Positions 1 through 8,077 of a stretch of DNA of 64,000 bases are shown here, one piece after another (the stretch's first letter is position 1; each line of letters starts with the position of its first letter). A model generated the notes under the pieces. It had not been told where the DNA came from and searched no databases. It saw only the letters and a list, made by a program, of their open reading frames with translations. The stretch is from Cyclobacteriaceae bacterium. GTDB lineage: Bacteria > Bacteroidota > Bacteroidia > Cytophagales > Cyclobacteriaceae. Both the position numbers and the translations under genes were made by a program. The stretch is taken from contig JAGQYI010000061.1 in the NCBI GenBank assembly GCA_020436165.1, forward strand, positions 52,736 to 116,735, in the 5' to 3' direction.

Positions 1-956
1 CGAACGATTATACCTACAGTAAGGTTTGCACCGGCACCGTTAATGGCTAGCTCTTCCGTTAAATCAAAATCGTTTAAGGGATGATGATCCGGCTCATCTG
101 TTTGAGAGTAATCAAACGAATCCTCCCGATAAGTTTTGATTGATTTATACTGAAGGGTAGTTAAACCCACATTAAATCCCAGGTAAAGTACATCTGCAAA
201 ATTGCCTCCGTAGCCAAAGTTGATCTGGTATTGGGACCCTTTGGTAGTAACGGTTTCATGCTGTTGTAAAGTAGGTCTTAAAAAACTGGAGCCTAAAAAG
301 GTTACATCTGAAAAATATTCGTCATTCGCATAGGTAGAATCAACAACAGTCCATGGGCCTATAAGATAATTGTAATAGGCAAGAGAAGTCAGGTCAAAAG
401 CATCTGAGGGGGCTGGAAATTGCGTGGTAGGTGCTCCCCAGGCACTTTCAACAAAATAGTCGATAATGCTGCTGGTATTATTGGTTCCATTATAAGTATA
501 GCTACTGTTAAAATCATTTATTTTTTGAACACTAATACCCCAGGCGCCCCCAAGCCATCCGCCAATGCCTTCCCTTGACTGCGATAGTACTCCCGAAATT
601 TGGTCGAGTGACCATTTGGGTAGTTCATCGGTAGTTCGGGTGCCATTCAGGTCTGTTCTGGAAAGGGTATAATTGAAAGCAGGTGTAATGGTGAATTCCG
701 ACCGATTGTACAAACCAAGACCGGCAGGGTTGGTTACAATAGATGAGGGGTCGGCTCCAAGGGCCACAGAAGAACCCCCCAGCGCCTGTATACGTGCAGA
801 GCCTAAAGGAGTGGTATTAGAAAAGCGAATTGCATCCTGATAGTATTGGGCGCTTAGCAAAGTGGGAGCCAATAGTATTATAGCCAGTAAACCAACCGTT
901 AAGAACCGGGGGCTAATAGCGTTAAATAGAGGGTTAATATGCTTGTTACTTTTCAT
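1..956 (-). CDS. Outer-membrane beta-barrel protein, FadL/OMPP1-like (C-terminus outside the window)
   Basis: This reading frame is open from the ATG at 956-954 to the left edge, so about 318 N-terminal residues are visible and the stop is missing. It begins with a basic n-region and a hydrophobic stretch ending in LLSAQYYQDA, a clear Sec signal peptide. The mature start (LGSARIQALGGSSVALGAD, then NPAGLGLYNRSEF) is the pattern seen at the N-terminus of Bacteroidota FadL/OMPP1/TodX-type barrels, often labelled hemin or aromatic-hydrocarbon transporters. Alternating aromatic beta strands follow. The substrate cannot be read from sequence. The role in outer-membrane transport is a family-level inference. 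Confidence 0.75.
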   Translation of the reverse strand, partial: MKSNKHINPLFNAISPRFLTVGLLAIILLAPTLLSAQYYQDAIRFSNTTPLGSARIQALGGSSVALGADPSSIVTNPAGLGLYNRSEFTITPAFNYTLSRTDLNGTRTTDELPKWSLDQISGVLSQSREGIGGWLGGAWGISVQKINDFNSSYTYNGTNNTSSIIDYFVESAWGAPTTQFPAPSDAFDLTSLAYYNYLIGPWTVVDSTYANDEYFSDVTFLGSSFLRPTLQQHETVTTKGSQYQINFGYGGNFADVLYLGFNVGLTTLQYKSIKTYREDSFDYSQTDEPDHHPLNDFDLTEELAINGAGANLTVGIIV

Positions 957-1045
957 CTTAATGTTTTTTTTAATGCATAGTTTTCCTGGAGTAAAAGCAT
1001 TTTCAGTCTTAAACTCTAAATTTTAACTTTTACTTTTCTGCTTTT

Positions 1046-2191
1046 CTAGTTTCCCCGCCCTCTCGATCTTGTAGATGATCCTGAGCTGCTTCCGCTGCTT
1101 CTTGTTCCGCTACTACTTCCGCTTGAGCGACTACCTCCTGTTGAATAAGAGGACCTTGAACCGGATGAACCCGAACTTCTTTGGTACGTGCTGTTACTTC
1201 TTTGCTGGTATGTATTGCTTCGTTGATACGAGCTATTGCTGTTCGTGTTTGAAGAATTGTTCCAGTTATAAGTTCTTGTACGAGTGCCTGTTTGTCCGCT
1301 GGAATTGGTGTTACCGTCCACAGTGGAAGAACCAGTTCGAGCCCGTCTGTAAGTAGTTCTGTTACCGGTGTTTGTACCAGTGCTTCTGCCACCTGCATTC
1401 GAATCAGAAACTTTAATTGCACTTCCGCCACGTCCGTAATTTGCTTCCTGTGGCCTGTCTGTGGTGCGTGAAGTTCTGGAACCATAAATCACTTTTCTTC
1501 CGTTTTTGTAACGCACCTCATTGGCTACATGGCCCGAATAATGTGTATAACCATTGGTAGGATAATAACAACTGGCAGAATTATAATATCCATTGTAGTA
1601 CCCATATCGGTTATAATGGTTGTATCTCCATGGGTCGTAGCGGTAATATGCGTAACCCCACGGGTTGTAGTAATCATAAAATGGATCGTAGTAATAATAG
1701 GAGTAGAATGGATCATAAAATGGGTCGTAGTAACCATAGTAGGGTCTTCCGTAGAAGGAACCAAACGAAAGGCTAAAACTTAATCCGGGTCTGAAACCAT
1801 ATCCATAAGGAGTTCCTCCATATCCGTAATAATTGTTAACAACCGTTGTGCCACTGGTTGTATTTTCTTTGGGAAGGCTGTAATCAGTTATATAATATTG
1901 GTTGTTATCTGCTTCAGGATCGCTCCCTCCTTCTTGAATAGTTGGGCTCCCAGCCGTTGCACTTTGTACAGTAGGGCTGCTGAAGTTATGTGAAGAATAA
2001 TAATCGGAATCATAGCTTTGGTTGCCATAGGTATCACCGGTTGTGGTGCTCGATGCGTACAGTTGCTCCCTGTCCTTTTTAGAGAAATACATGTCGTCAT
2101 TTTCTACTCCTTTGCGTAACTGTGCAAACGAAGCAGTGCCGAACATAAAACTAATGGCCAGGGCAAGTAAGGTAATTTGTTTGGTTTTCAT
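1046..2191 (-). CDS. Secreted low-complexity protein, Tyr/Gly/Pro-rich then Ser/Arg/Thr-rich
   Basis: A 381-residue protein with a signal peptide ending FGTASFAQ. Residues about 100-220 are very rich in Tyr, Gly, Phe and Pro with repeated FYDPFYDPFY-like units. Residues about 240-381 are a Ser/Thr/Arg/Gly-rich, probably disordered tail ending in SRSRGRGN. No catalytic domain is visible. Proteins of this make-up in Cytophagales are generally uncharacterised; an envelope-associated or adhesive role is possible but unproven. It has its own start after an AT-rich leader and is divergent from proS. The frame is preferred over the other long frames here because of the signal peptide and its length. 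Confidence 0.75.
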   Translation of the reverse strand: MKTKQITLLALAISFMFGTASFAQLRKGVENDDMYFSKKDREQLYASSTTTGDTYGNQSYDSDYYSSHNFSSPTVQSATAGSPTIQEGGSDPEADNNQYYITDYSLPKENTTSGTTVVNNYYGYGGTPYGYGFRPGLSFSLSFGSFYGRPYYGYYDPFYDPFYSYYYYDPFYDYYNPWGYAYYRYDPWRYNHYNRYGYYNGYYNSASCYYPTNGYTHYSGHVANEVRYKNGRKVIYGSRTSRTTDRPQEANYGRGGSAIKVSDSNAGGRSTGTNTGNRTTYRRARTGSSTVDGNTNSSGQTGTRTRTYNWNNSSNTNSNSSYQRSNTYQQRSNSTYQRSSGSSGSRSSYSTGGSRSSGSSSGTRSSGSSSGSSTRSRGRGN

Positions 2192-2312
2192 GGCTCCAAT
2201 ATTTGGTTAGCAATACAATTCCTTGGTTTAAAGATAACGAGAGCAAGCTACAAGATATATATTTGCAACTCATTATTTATTTATCTGAATTAAAGCAAAA
2301 TTCATACCGAAA

Positions 2313-3785
2313 ATGGGCAAAGGAATTACGAAAAGGAGCGAAGACTACTCAGCATGGTACAACGAACTGGTAAAGAAGGCAGATTTAGCCGAAAACTCAC
2401 CGGTGCGTGGTTGTATGGTGATTAAACCGCATGGTTTTGCCGTGTGGGAACGTATGCAGGCTGTGTTGGACAAGATGTTCAAGGAAACAGGACATTACAA
2501 TGCATATTTCCCCATTTTTATTCCTAAGTCGTATTTCAGCCGTGAGGCGAGCCACGTGGAGGGCTTTGCCAAAGAATGTGCGGTGGTTACCCATTATCGT
2601 TTGAAAAACGACCCTGATGGGGAAGGAGTAGTAGTTGACCCGGATGCTAAATTGGAAGAGGAGCTGATCGTACGCCCAACTTCTGAAACTGTAATTTGGG
2701 ATACCTATAAAAACTGGATTCAGAGCTACCGCGACCTGCCTATTCTGTTGAACCAGTGGGCCAACGTAGTGCGCTGGGAAATGCGTACCCGCTTGTTTCT
2801 GCGTACTGCTGAGTTCCTGTGGCAGGAAGGCCATACCGCGCATGCTACCCGCAAGGAGGCAGAAGAGGAGGCAGTACAAATGATGAACGTATATGCCGAT
2901 TTTGTAGAGAACTTTATGGCGGTTCCTGTGTTGAAGGGTGTGAAGAGTGAAAGCGAACGTTTTGCCGGTGCGGTGGACACCTATTGTATTGAAGCTCTGA
3001 TGCAGGATGGAAAAGCGCTGCAAGCAGGAACTTCTCACTTCCTGGGCCAAAACTTTGCCAAGGCATTTGATGTGAAGTTTGCCGACCAAACCGGTAAGCT
3101 GGAATACGTGTGGGGTACCTCGTGGGGTGTAAGTACCCGATTGATGGGCGCCCTGATTATGGCGCACTCCGATGACGAAGGATTGGTGTTGCCACCAAAA
3201 TTGGCCCCTACGCAGGTGGTTATTGTGCCTATCTTCAAAAACGAAGAGGAGTTGGCTCAAATAAGTGAAGTAGCCAATAAAATAGTGAAAAACCTGCGCG
3301 CCAAAGACATTAGTGTAAAATTTGACAACCGCGATACCCACAAACCAGGATGGAAATTTGCCGAATACGAGCAAAAAGGTGTACCAGTACGTATTGCCAT
3401 TGGCCCTCGCGATTTAGAAAACAACCAGGTGGAAGTAGCCCGAAGGGATACCAAGGTTAAACAGACCTATGATCTGGATGGTTTAGCCCAGGTAATTAAC
3501 GATCTGCTGGGCGCCATACAAAACGATATGTACGAAAAAGCGCTGCAGTTTAGAGAAGACAATACCACCGAGGTAAACAGCTACGATGAGTTTAAGGAGG
3601 TAATTGAAAACAAGGGTGGCTTTGTGTACGCCCACTGGGATGGTACTGCCGAAACTGAAGAACAAATTAAAAACGAAACCAAAGCTACTATCCGACTTAT
3701 TCCTTTAGAAAAAGGAGAGGAAGGCGTGTGCATGGTTACAGGCAAGTCTTCGAAAGGAAGAGTGGTGTTTGCGCGGGCGTATTAA
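2313..3785 (+). CDS. proS: Prolyl-tRNA synthetase, archaeal/eukaryotic (ProS type 3) form
   Basis: A 490-residue class II aminoacyl-tRNA synthetase that charges tRNA-Pro with proline in the cytoplasm. It opens directly with the catalytic core ([16 protein letters not shown]) and has the TSET segment ([16 protein letters not shown]), motif 2 ([20 protein letters not shown]) and motif 3 region ([13 protein letters not shown]). An anticodon-binding domain (about residues 300-410) and the C-terminal extension ending in VVFARAY follow. It lacks the large editing insertion of the classic bacterial ProRS, so it is the short type found in Bacteroidota. It is a single gene followed by strong hairpins. 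Confidence 0.97.
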   Translation: MGKGITKRSEDYSAWYNELVKKADLAENSPVRGCMVIKPHGFAVWERMQAVLDKMFKETGHYNAYFPIFIPKSYFSREASHVEGFAKECAVVTHYRLKNDPDGEGVVVDPDAKLEEELIVRPTSETVIWDTYKNWIQSYRDLPILLNQWANVVRWEMRTRLFLRTAEFLWQEGHTAHATRKEAEEEAVQMMNVYADFVENFMAVPVLKGVKSESERFAGAVDTYCIEALMQDGKALQAGTSHFLGQNFAKAFDVKFADQTGKLEYVWGTSWGVSTRLMGALIMAHSDDEGLVLPPKLAPTQVVIVPIFKNEEELAQISEVANKIVKNLRAKDISVKFDNRDTHKPGWKFAEYEQKGVPVRIAIGPRDLENNQVEVARRDTKVKQTYDLDGLAQVINDLLGAIQNDMYEKALQFREDNTTEVNSYDEFKEVIENKGGFVYAHWDGTAETEEQIKNETKATIRLIPLEKGEEGVCMVTGKSSKGRVVFARAY

Positions 3786-3802
3786 AAATTTAAAGTTCTA
3801 GT

Positions 3803-3846
3803 CCCCGGACTTGTTCCGGGGCCTCCTTCAGGAGGCTTGTTCTTTT
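3803..3846 (+). terminator. Tandem hairpins after proS
   Basis: Two adjacent perfect stems lie 18 bases after the proS stop. CCCCGGA (3803-3809) pairs with TCCGGGG (3815-3821), and GCCTCC (3821-3826) pairs with GGAGGC (3831-3836). They are followed by TTGTTCTTTT. This is consistent with an intrinsic terminator, although the T-run is interrupted. Confidence 0.6.
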
Positions 3847-3855
3847 AAGGGGAGA

Positions 3856-3895
3856 CCCCCGTCCATAGGACTCCTTCGGAGAATGGAATCGGGGG
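3856..3895. repeat. Palindrome CCCCCG...CGGGGG
   Basis: A 40-base imperfect palindrome with outer arms CCCCCG (3856-3861) and CGGGGG (3890-3895), inner CCAT/ATGG and a central CTCC-TTC-GGAG hairpin. It lies between the convergent proS and the gene at 3961-4710. It could be a bidirectional terminator or a REP-like element. Confidence 0.5.
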
Positions 3896-3960
3896 ATGTT
3901 TGCTTTAATTCCTTTGGAAAGAGTATTAATATTAAGATTTCGGTTTCAGTTTGTTGTTTA

Positions 3961-4710
3961 CTATAGATTTGATCTTTTAATCTGCTGATCATTTTTAAAT
4001 GATGCATAGTCTGTTAATCCAAGTTGCTCATCTTCAATATTTGAGAAATCTTGAATAATATGATAATATGTATTTGCTTCACTTGAAAAATTGCCAAAAA
4101 CAAATTGTCTTGCAAGTGCTCGAAAGAAAGTCTCCAGTCTAATTATAATTTCCTTGTTGGAATCCTCATAAACTTTGTCAAGTTGATTAGGAGGGCCAAG
4201 CATTTTTAAGAAATTGGCCTCTCCATATAATTCCTTACACACCTGTGTTTCTAATTTTTCCCATTCCTTTTTTGAATCGAATTCTTGCTTTTTCCCAAGT
4301 ACTGCATCAAGATTAAAATACCTTGACTTACTACCATATTCAGATAGAACTAAGCAAATTGAATTGATAAATGAGTTTTTTGTTATAGAATCTAAATCAT
4401 TTTGAGCAAAGTCACCAGGTGTCAAAATGCAGATTTCTTCAATTCTTTGCTTTAAAAAGAGAATGTCATGTCCGTTTTTGTTGTCCCAGATCTCACCAGT
4501 TTTTGGGAACCTTTTATTTAGTTCTTTATGATTTAGACAAAGCATGGCTTTGAATAGTCTTTCAAGGCCACTGGATAGATAAATAAAAACAGGATCATAG
4601 AAATCATTTGCTGCTGATATCTTTTGAATTTCAGATAGTCCGAGCCTCAAGAATTTTATTGCTCTTTCTACCTCAAAAATTAAGGATATGTTTCTGTAGG
4701 CTTCGTTCAT
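3961..4710 (-). CDS. Hypothetical protein, mostly helical
   Basis: A 249-residue cytoplasmic protein with no signal peptide or membrane segment. I do not recognise the family. The N-terminal part (YLSSGLERLFKAMLCLNHKE, then KNGHDILFLKQRI) resembles the helical surface of HEPN/AbiV-like proteins, but no convincing Rx4-6H catalytic motif can be placed. Base composition is more AT-rich than in neighbouring proS and rlmN, and the gene stands alone between palindromic intergenic repeats, so acquisition is possible. Confidence 0.6.
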   Translation of the reverse strand: MNEAYRNISLIFEVERAIKFLRLGLSEIQKISAANDFYDPVFIYLSSGLERLFKAMLCLNHKELNKRFPKTGEIWDNKNGHDILFLKQRIEEICILTPGDFAQNDLDSITKNSFINSICLVLSEYGSKSRYFNLDAVLGKKQEFDSKKEWEKLETQVCKELYGEANFLKMLGPPNQLDKVYEDSNKEIIIRLETFFRALARQFVFGNFSSEANTYYHIIQDFSNIEDEQLGLTDYASFKNDQQIKRSNL

Positions 4711-4739
4711 TCTTTTTTATCTTAATACATGAAGTTACA

Positions 4740-5030
4740 TAAAACCCGTCATTCCGAACTAGATTCGGAATCTCATTTAAATACTAATGCCGAGATATCC
4801 TGAATCTAGTTCAGGATGACAATATCCTTTATTAAGTCATTTCGTATCTGCCTATTATTGGCGGAGGAGAAATCCTTGCCATGCGTATAAATGGCTGCAT
4901 GGTAAAGATGCTCCGCAGGAATTCTCCGGACCCGCACAGGTATATCGAACTCCTATGGAGCAGGAATCGCAGCTTTAGTAAGTATTATTCGAACAGATTC
5001 CCGTGAAGTCGGGAATGACGGTTTAAATAT
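4740..5030. repeat. REP-like palindromic cluster in a gene-free gap
   Basis: This gap of about 370 bases has no convincing gene. It holds GTCATTCCGAACTAGATTCG-type and ATCCTGAATCTAGTTCAGGA palindromes near 4749-4822, a 44-base block at 4810-4853 that recurs at 5953-5996 with one difference, GC-rich small hairpins around 4855-4970, and ATTCCCGTGAAGTCGGGAAT near 5000. These look like interspersed extragenic palindromes of the kind scattered through Bacteroidota chromosomes. Confidence 0.6.
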
Positions 5031-5077
5031 TAACGATGTTAAATTGCAATTAGTAGCAAGATGAATTGCAATGTAGT

Positions 5078-5794
5078 CTACCCCTTTTTCTTCTTTTTAG
5101 GTGGGTTTGATAGTTTAAATGTTAGGGGTAAGACCATTCGAACGTAAACAGGTTTACCTTCCTGCAATCCAGGTGTAAATCGGGATGAATTTTTTACAAC
5201 CCTAATAGCTTCTTCATCACAACCACCGCCAATTCTATTTATAACATTTACTCCATCCACACTTCCGTCTTTGTTAACTACAAATTGCACATAAATTTTC
5301 CCTTCTATCCCTTTTCTTCGTGCTTCGGCAGGGTACTTCATCTCATGCATTACATATTTATAAAAGGCACTAAACCCTCCTGGGTATTGTGGTTGTGTAT
5401 CTACTATCTTAAATACTTCTGGGTCATCAGACGGATCGATTTCAATTGAGTTCCACCTTTCTTTAATCATCATTTTCCCATTCCATTGAACGGCTTTATT
5501 GTAAATATTATTAGACCTATTAATATAATAGATACTATCTTTTTTATTGATATTTGCTAGTTCTCTGCAACTCTCGCTAGCCATTTTGTACGTTTCCAAC
5601 CTGGTGGTATTGTTCTCTCTTAACAAGGAATCATAATAGTCTAAAACTTCTTTATATTTTTTATCCAAGTAGTCGAGCTTGGCCTTATGGAATCGTTTAT
5701 TAGCAGCTATTTGCTCTGGAGTAAGTTCATAATCTTGTGCTGCTGAAAAAGTAGAGATAAAGAAAAACGTAGCCAGTATAAGTAAATGTTTCAT
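5078..5794 (-). CDS. TonB C-terminal domain protein
   Basis: A 238-residue protein with a signal peptide (MKHLLILATFFFISTFSAAQ), a helical middle (about 25-110) and a C-terminal TonB domain (about 130-230). The TonB-C signature is explicit: PQYPGGFSAFYKYV, MKYPAEARRKGIEGKIYVQF, VNKDGSVDGVNVI and GGGCDEEAIRVV. It ends in a lysine-rich PPKKKKKG tail. It has a cleavable signal rather than the usual N-terminal anchor and proline spacer, so it is more likely an accessory periplasmic TonB-like protein than a full energy transducer. Confidence 0.85.
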   Translation of the reverse strand: MKHLLILATFFFISTFSAAQDYELTPEQIAANKRFHKAKLDYLDKKYKEVLDYYDSLLRENNTTRLETYKMASESCRELANINKKDSIYYINRSNNIYNKAVQWNGKMMIKERWNSIEIDPSDDPEVFKIVDTQPQYPGGFSAFYKYVMHEMKYPAEARRKGIEGKIYVQFVVNKDGSVDGVNVINRIGGGCDEEAIRVVKNSSRFTPGLQEGKPVYVRMVLPLTFKLSNPPKKKKKG

Positions 5795-5934
5795 TTCACA
5801 AATGGTATTAAAAAAAGTCTAATATAAATTAAAATGATAATACATGTAATGTTTTAAATTTTTTATTTATTTCAGCAAACTAAGAGTTGAAATAAGTAGG
5901 AGATTTGAAAAAAATTAACGGAAATTCAGCATCT

Positions 5935-6145
5935 CGGAGATCCTGAAATTAATTCAGGATGACAATATCCTTTATTAAGTCATTTCGTATCCGCCTTTGA
6001 CGTACTCAAACAGTGGAGATTTTATCCGCTTTCCTAGTTGTTTTTTTTAACGCTATTTCCACAAGGTCCCATTCAAAAAAATAGAAAGTCATTCCGAACT
6101 CGATTCGGAATCTCTGAGATCCTGAAATTAATTCAGGATGACGTT
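5935..6145. repeat. REP-like palindromes, second copy
   Basis: The gap between the TonB-like gene and rlmN has no gene that I can support. Positions 5953-5996 repeat the block at 4810-4853 (one T/C difference over 44 bases). Positions 6087-6142 hold a third arrangement, where GTCATTCCGAACTCGATTCG is followed by GAGATCCTGAAATTAATTCA and GGATGAC. The elements sit immediately downstream of rlmN. Confidence 0.6.
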
Positions 6146-6156
6146 TTAATGAGAGA

Positions 6157-7200
6157 TTACTTAGTCTTCCCAGCCAATTGCCCGCAGGCGGCATCAATAT
6201 CTTTGCCTCGGCTTCTGCGCACTTTTACGGTCACACCTCGTTTATCGAGGTAGGCAGCAAACTTATCCAACGTACCTTCATCCGCTTTGCTGAAAGGTGT
6301 ATCTTCTACAGGATTGTACTCAATGATGTTCACTTTGCAGGGCAGGTGCCTGGTAAACTGGTACAGCTCTTCTGCATCTTCCAGCGAGTCGTTGAAGTTG
6401 TAGAAAAGGATGTATTCGTAGGTAACAGGGTTCTTCGTCTTTGCAAAGTAGTACTTTAGCGCTTCGCGCAATGCCTCCAATGTATTAGTTTCATTGATCG
6501 GCATGATTTCATTCCTCTTGGTATCGTTGGCTGCATGTAGTGATAGGGCAAGATTAAACTTCACCTCATCATCGCCAAGCTTGCGTATCATCTTGGCAAT
6601 ACCGGCCGTAGAAACCGTAATCCGTTTGGGAGACATGCCCAGCCCTTCGGGCGAGGTAATGTACTCCACCGACTGCAGCACATTACTGTAATTAAGCAAT
6701 GGCTCACCCATGCCCATGTACACAATATTGGTCAATGGCTGGTCGTATTCCTGTTCTGCCTGATTTTTGATAAGTACCACCTGGTCGTAAATCTCAGACG
6801 CATCCAGGTTGCGGAGGCGTTCCAGCTTGCCCGTAGCGCAAAAAGCACAGCTTAAGGAGCACCCCACCTGGGATGAAATGCAGGCCGTCATCCGATGGGT
6901 AGTAGGTATCAGAACGCCTTCCACAATGTTGCTGTCGTACAGGCGCATGGTAGATTTAATCGTGCGATCCGAGCTCTTTTGTTGGCCGCCAATCTCCACG
7001 TTATTGATGGTGAAGTGTTGCTCCAGCATTTCACGCGTAGCTTTCGACAGGTTGGTCATCTGCGCAAAGTCCGTAGCCGATTTTTGCCACAGCCATTCAT
7101 AGACTTGGTTGGCACGGAAGGCCTTGTCGCCCTGCGAAACAAAGAACTCTTTGAGCTCTTGTTTGGTAAGCTTGCGTATGTCTTGCCTGGTTTCTACCAT
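6157..7200 (-). CDS. rlmN: Dual-specificity 23S rRNA/tRNA adenine-C2 methyltransferase
   Basis: A 347-residue radical SAM enzyme that methylates A2503 of 23S rRNA and A37 of some tRNAs. The iron-sulfur motif CSLSCAFC follows SSQVGC, and the family segments TNIVYMGMGEPLLNY, RITVSTAGI and NLALSLHAAND are present. The resolving cysteine lies near the C-terminus (DIDAACGQLAGK). An in-frame ATG at 7263 would add 21 residues (MKYVTFLIKE...) that the family lacks, so MVETRQDIRKL at 7200 is chosen. The gene stands alone. Confidence 0.96.
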   Translation of the reverse strand: MVETRQDIRKLTKQELKEFFVSQGDKAFRANQVYEWLWQKSATDFAQMTNLSKATREMLEQHFTINNVEIGGQQKSSDRTIKSTMRLYDSNIVEGVLIPTTHRMTACISSQVGCSLSCAFCATGKLERLRNLDASEIYDQVVLIKNQAEQEYDQPLTNIVYMGMGEPLLNYSNVLQSVEYITSPEGLGMSPKRITVSTAGIAKMIRKLGDDEVKFNLALSLHAANDTKRNEIMPINETNTLEALREALKYYFAKTKNPVTYEYILFYNFNDSLEDAEELYQFTRHLPCKVNIIEYNPVEDTPFSKADEGTLDKFAAYLDKRGVTVKVRRSRGKDIDAACGQLAGKTK

Positions 7201-7546
7201 GGTGCAAAGGTATAGAGGAAAGGTCTTACTTTCTTCCTTGATGAGGAAAGTAACATATTTCATTTTTCTCTACATTTTTTGGCGTTCCAAAAAACGAAGC
7301 AAAAAAGAACCTGGCTATGAGAAAATAAGCTAAAATTCTTTCAAGCAGCTAAAATTCAAAAACTCGCCTCACTATGTTCGTCTCAAACAGTTTGAATTTC
7401 TTAACACTGCTTTCAATAATTTCTAAACGCAATTTTCACAATGCCACCCTTCATTTGGCAAGCTTGGGTAGATGTCCACGAATAGCGCTGTAAGCCAATT
7501 GCGATAGAGTTTTAAAGTGTCCCCTTGAGGGGACTAAAGGGGTGTT
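7201..7546. other. Gene-free gap with interspersed-repeat-like sequence
   Basis: About 350 bases between rlmN and the thioesterase show no ORF that looks coding. The segment near 7355-7400 (AACTCGCCTCACTATGTTCG then TCTCAAACAGTTTGAATTTC) resembles interspersed Bacteroidota intergenic sequence. A hairpin, TCCCCTTGAGGGGA, lies at 7520-7533, downstream of the thioesterase stop, and could act as its terminator. Confidence 0.4.
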
Positions 7547-7969
7547 TTAAAAAGCAGCTTTCAAACTTTCAGGAATTCTGGCGACCTTACGGGTTTCGTA
7601 ATTAAAACAAACGATCCCTGTTTTGCCTATAGCCACTTCCACCCCTTGCTGGTTGATGAGACGGTAGTAGAGATCAAAACTACTTCCTCCCATACCATCA
7701 ATTCCCAATTCGATGGTGATTATTTCTCCATGAAAAACTTCTGCCTTGAACTGAATGGCCGCATCGGCCACGATAATGCCAACAGGTGGTTCAACTTCCT
7801 TTTCATCTTTATAACCCAACAATTTCAACCATTGCAGGCGTGCTTCCTGCATAAGGGTAAGAAAACGGTCGTTGCCCAAATGACCACCATAATTGATATC
7901 GGAAATGGTAATGGCAACCTGTGTTGTGAATGCTATTTTTTCAGGAAACTGGAGTTGAATTCTACTCAT
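7547..7969 (-). CDS. Acyl-CoA thioesterase-like hot-dog protein
   Basis: About 140 residues in a 4HBT/YbgC-like hot-dog fold. The active-site region is ISDINYGGHLGNDRFLTLMQ, matching the D-x-(N/D)-x-x-G-H-(V/L)-N-N pattern that carries the catalytic residues, followed by the long central helix (EARLQWLKLLG). Such enzymes hydrolyse acyl-CoA thioesters; the substrate is unknown. A start three codons upstream (7978, MAFMSR) is possible, but MSRIQLQFPEK is the more typical start. Cytoplasmic, single gene. Confidence 0.85.
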   Translation of the reverse strand: MSRIQLQFPEKIAFTTQVAITISDINYGGHLGNDRFLTLMQEARLQWLKLLGYKDEKEVEPPVGIIVADAAIQFKAEVFHGEIITIELGIDGMGGSSFDLYYRLINQQGVEVAIGKTGIVCFNYETRKVARIPESLKAAF

Positions 7970-8077
7970 AAATGCCAAACTGTCTTAAAATATCTCAATT
8001 CACGGTAAAAATATGTCAAAACATCCGATTAATTTGAAAGGCTGAATTTTTGCTATTAGTCACCCAAAGGATTGACT

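Noticed and set aside
1030..1485. Frame opposite or within the secreted low-complexity gene, also 1525-1783 frames
   Set aside because: Repeats of biased codons in the true gene create open shadows; none has a signal or family match.
2397..3374. Long minus-strand frame inside proS
   Set aside because: It lies wholly on the antisense strand of an intact, family-matching proS and shows no domain of its own.
7201..7263. Longer start for rlmN
   Set aside because: The extra 21 residues are not part of RlmN proteins; the ATG at 7200 fits the family start.
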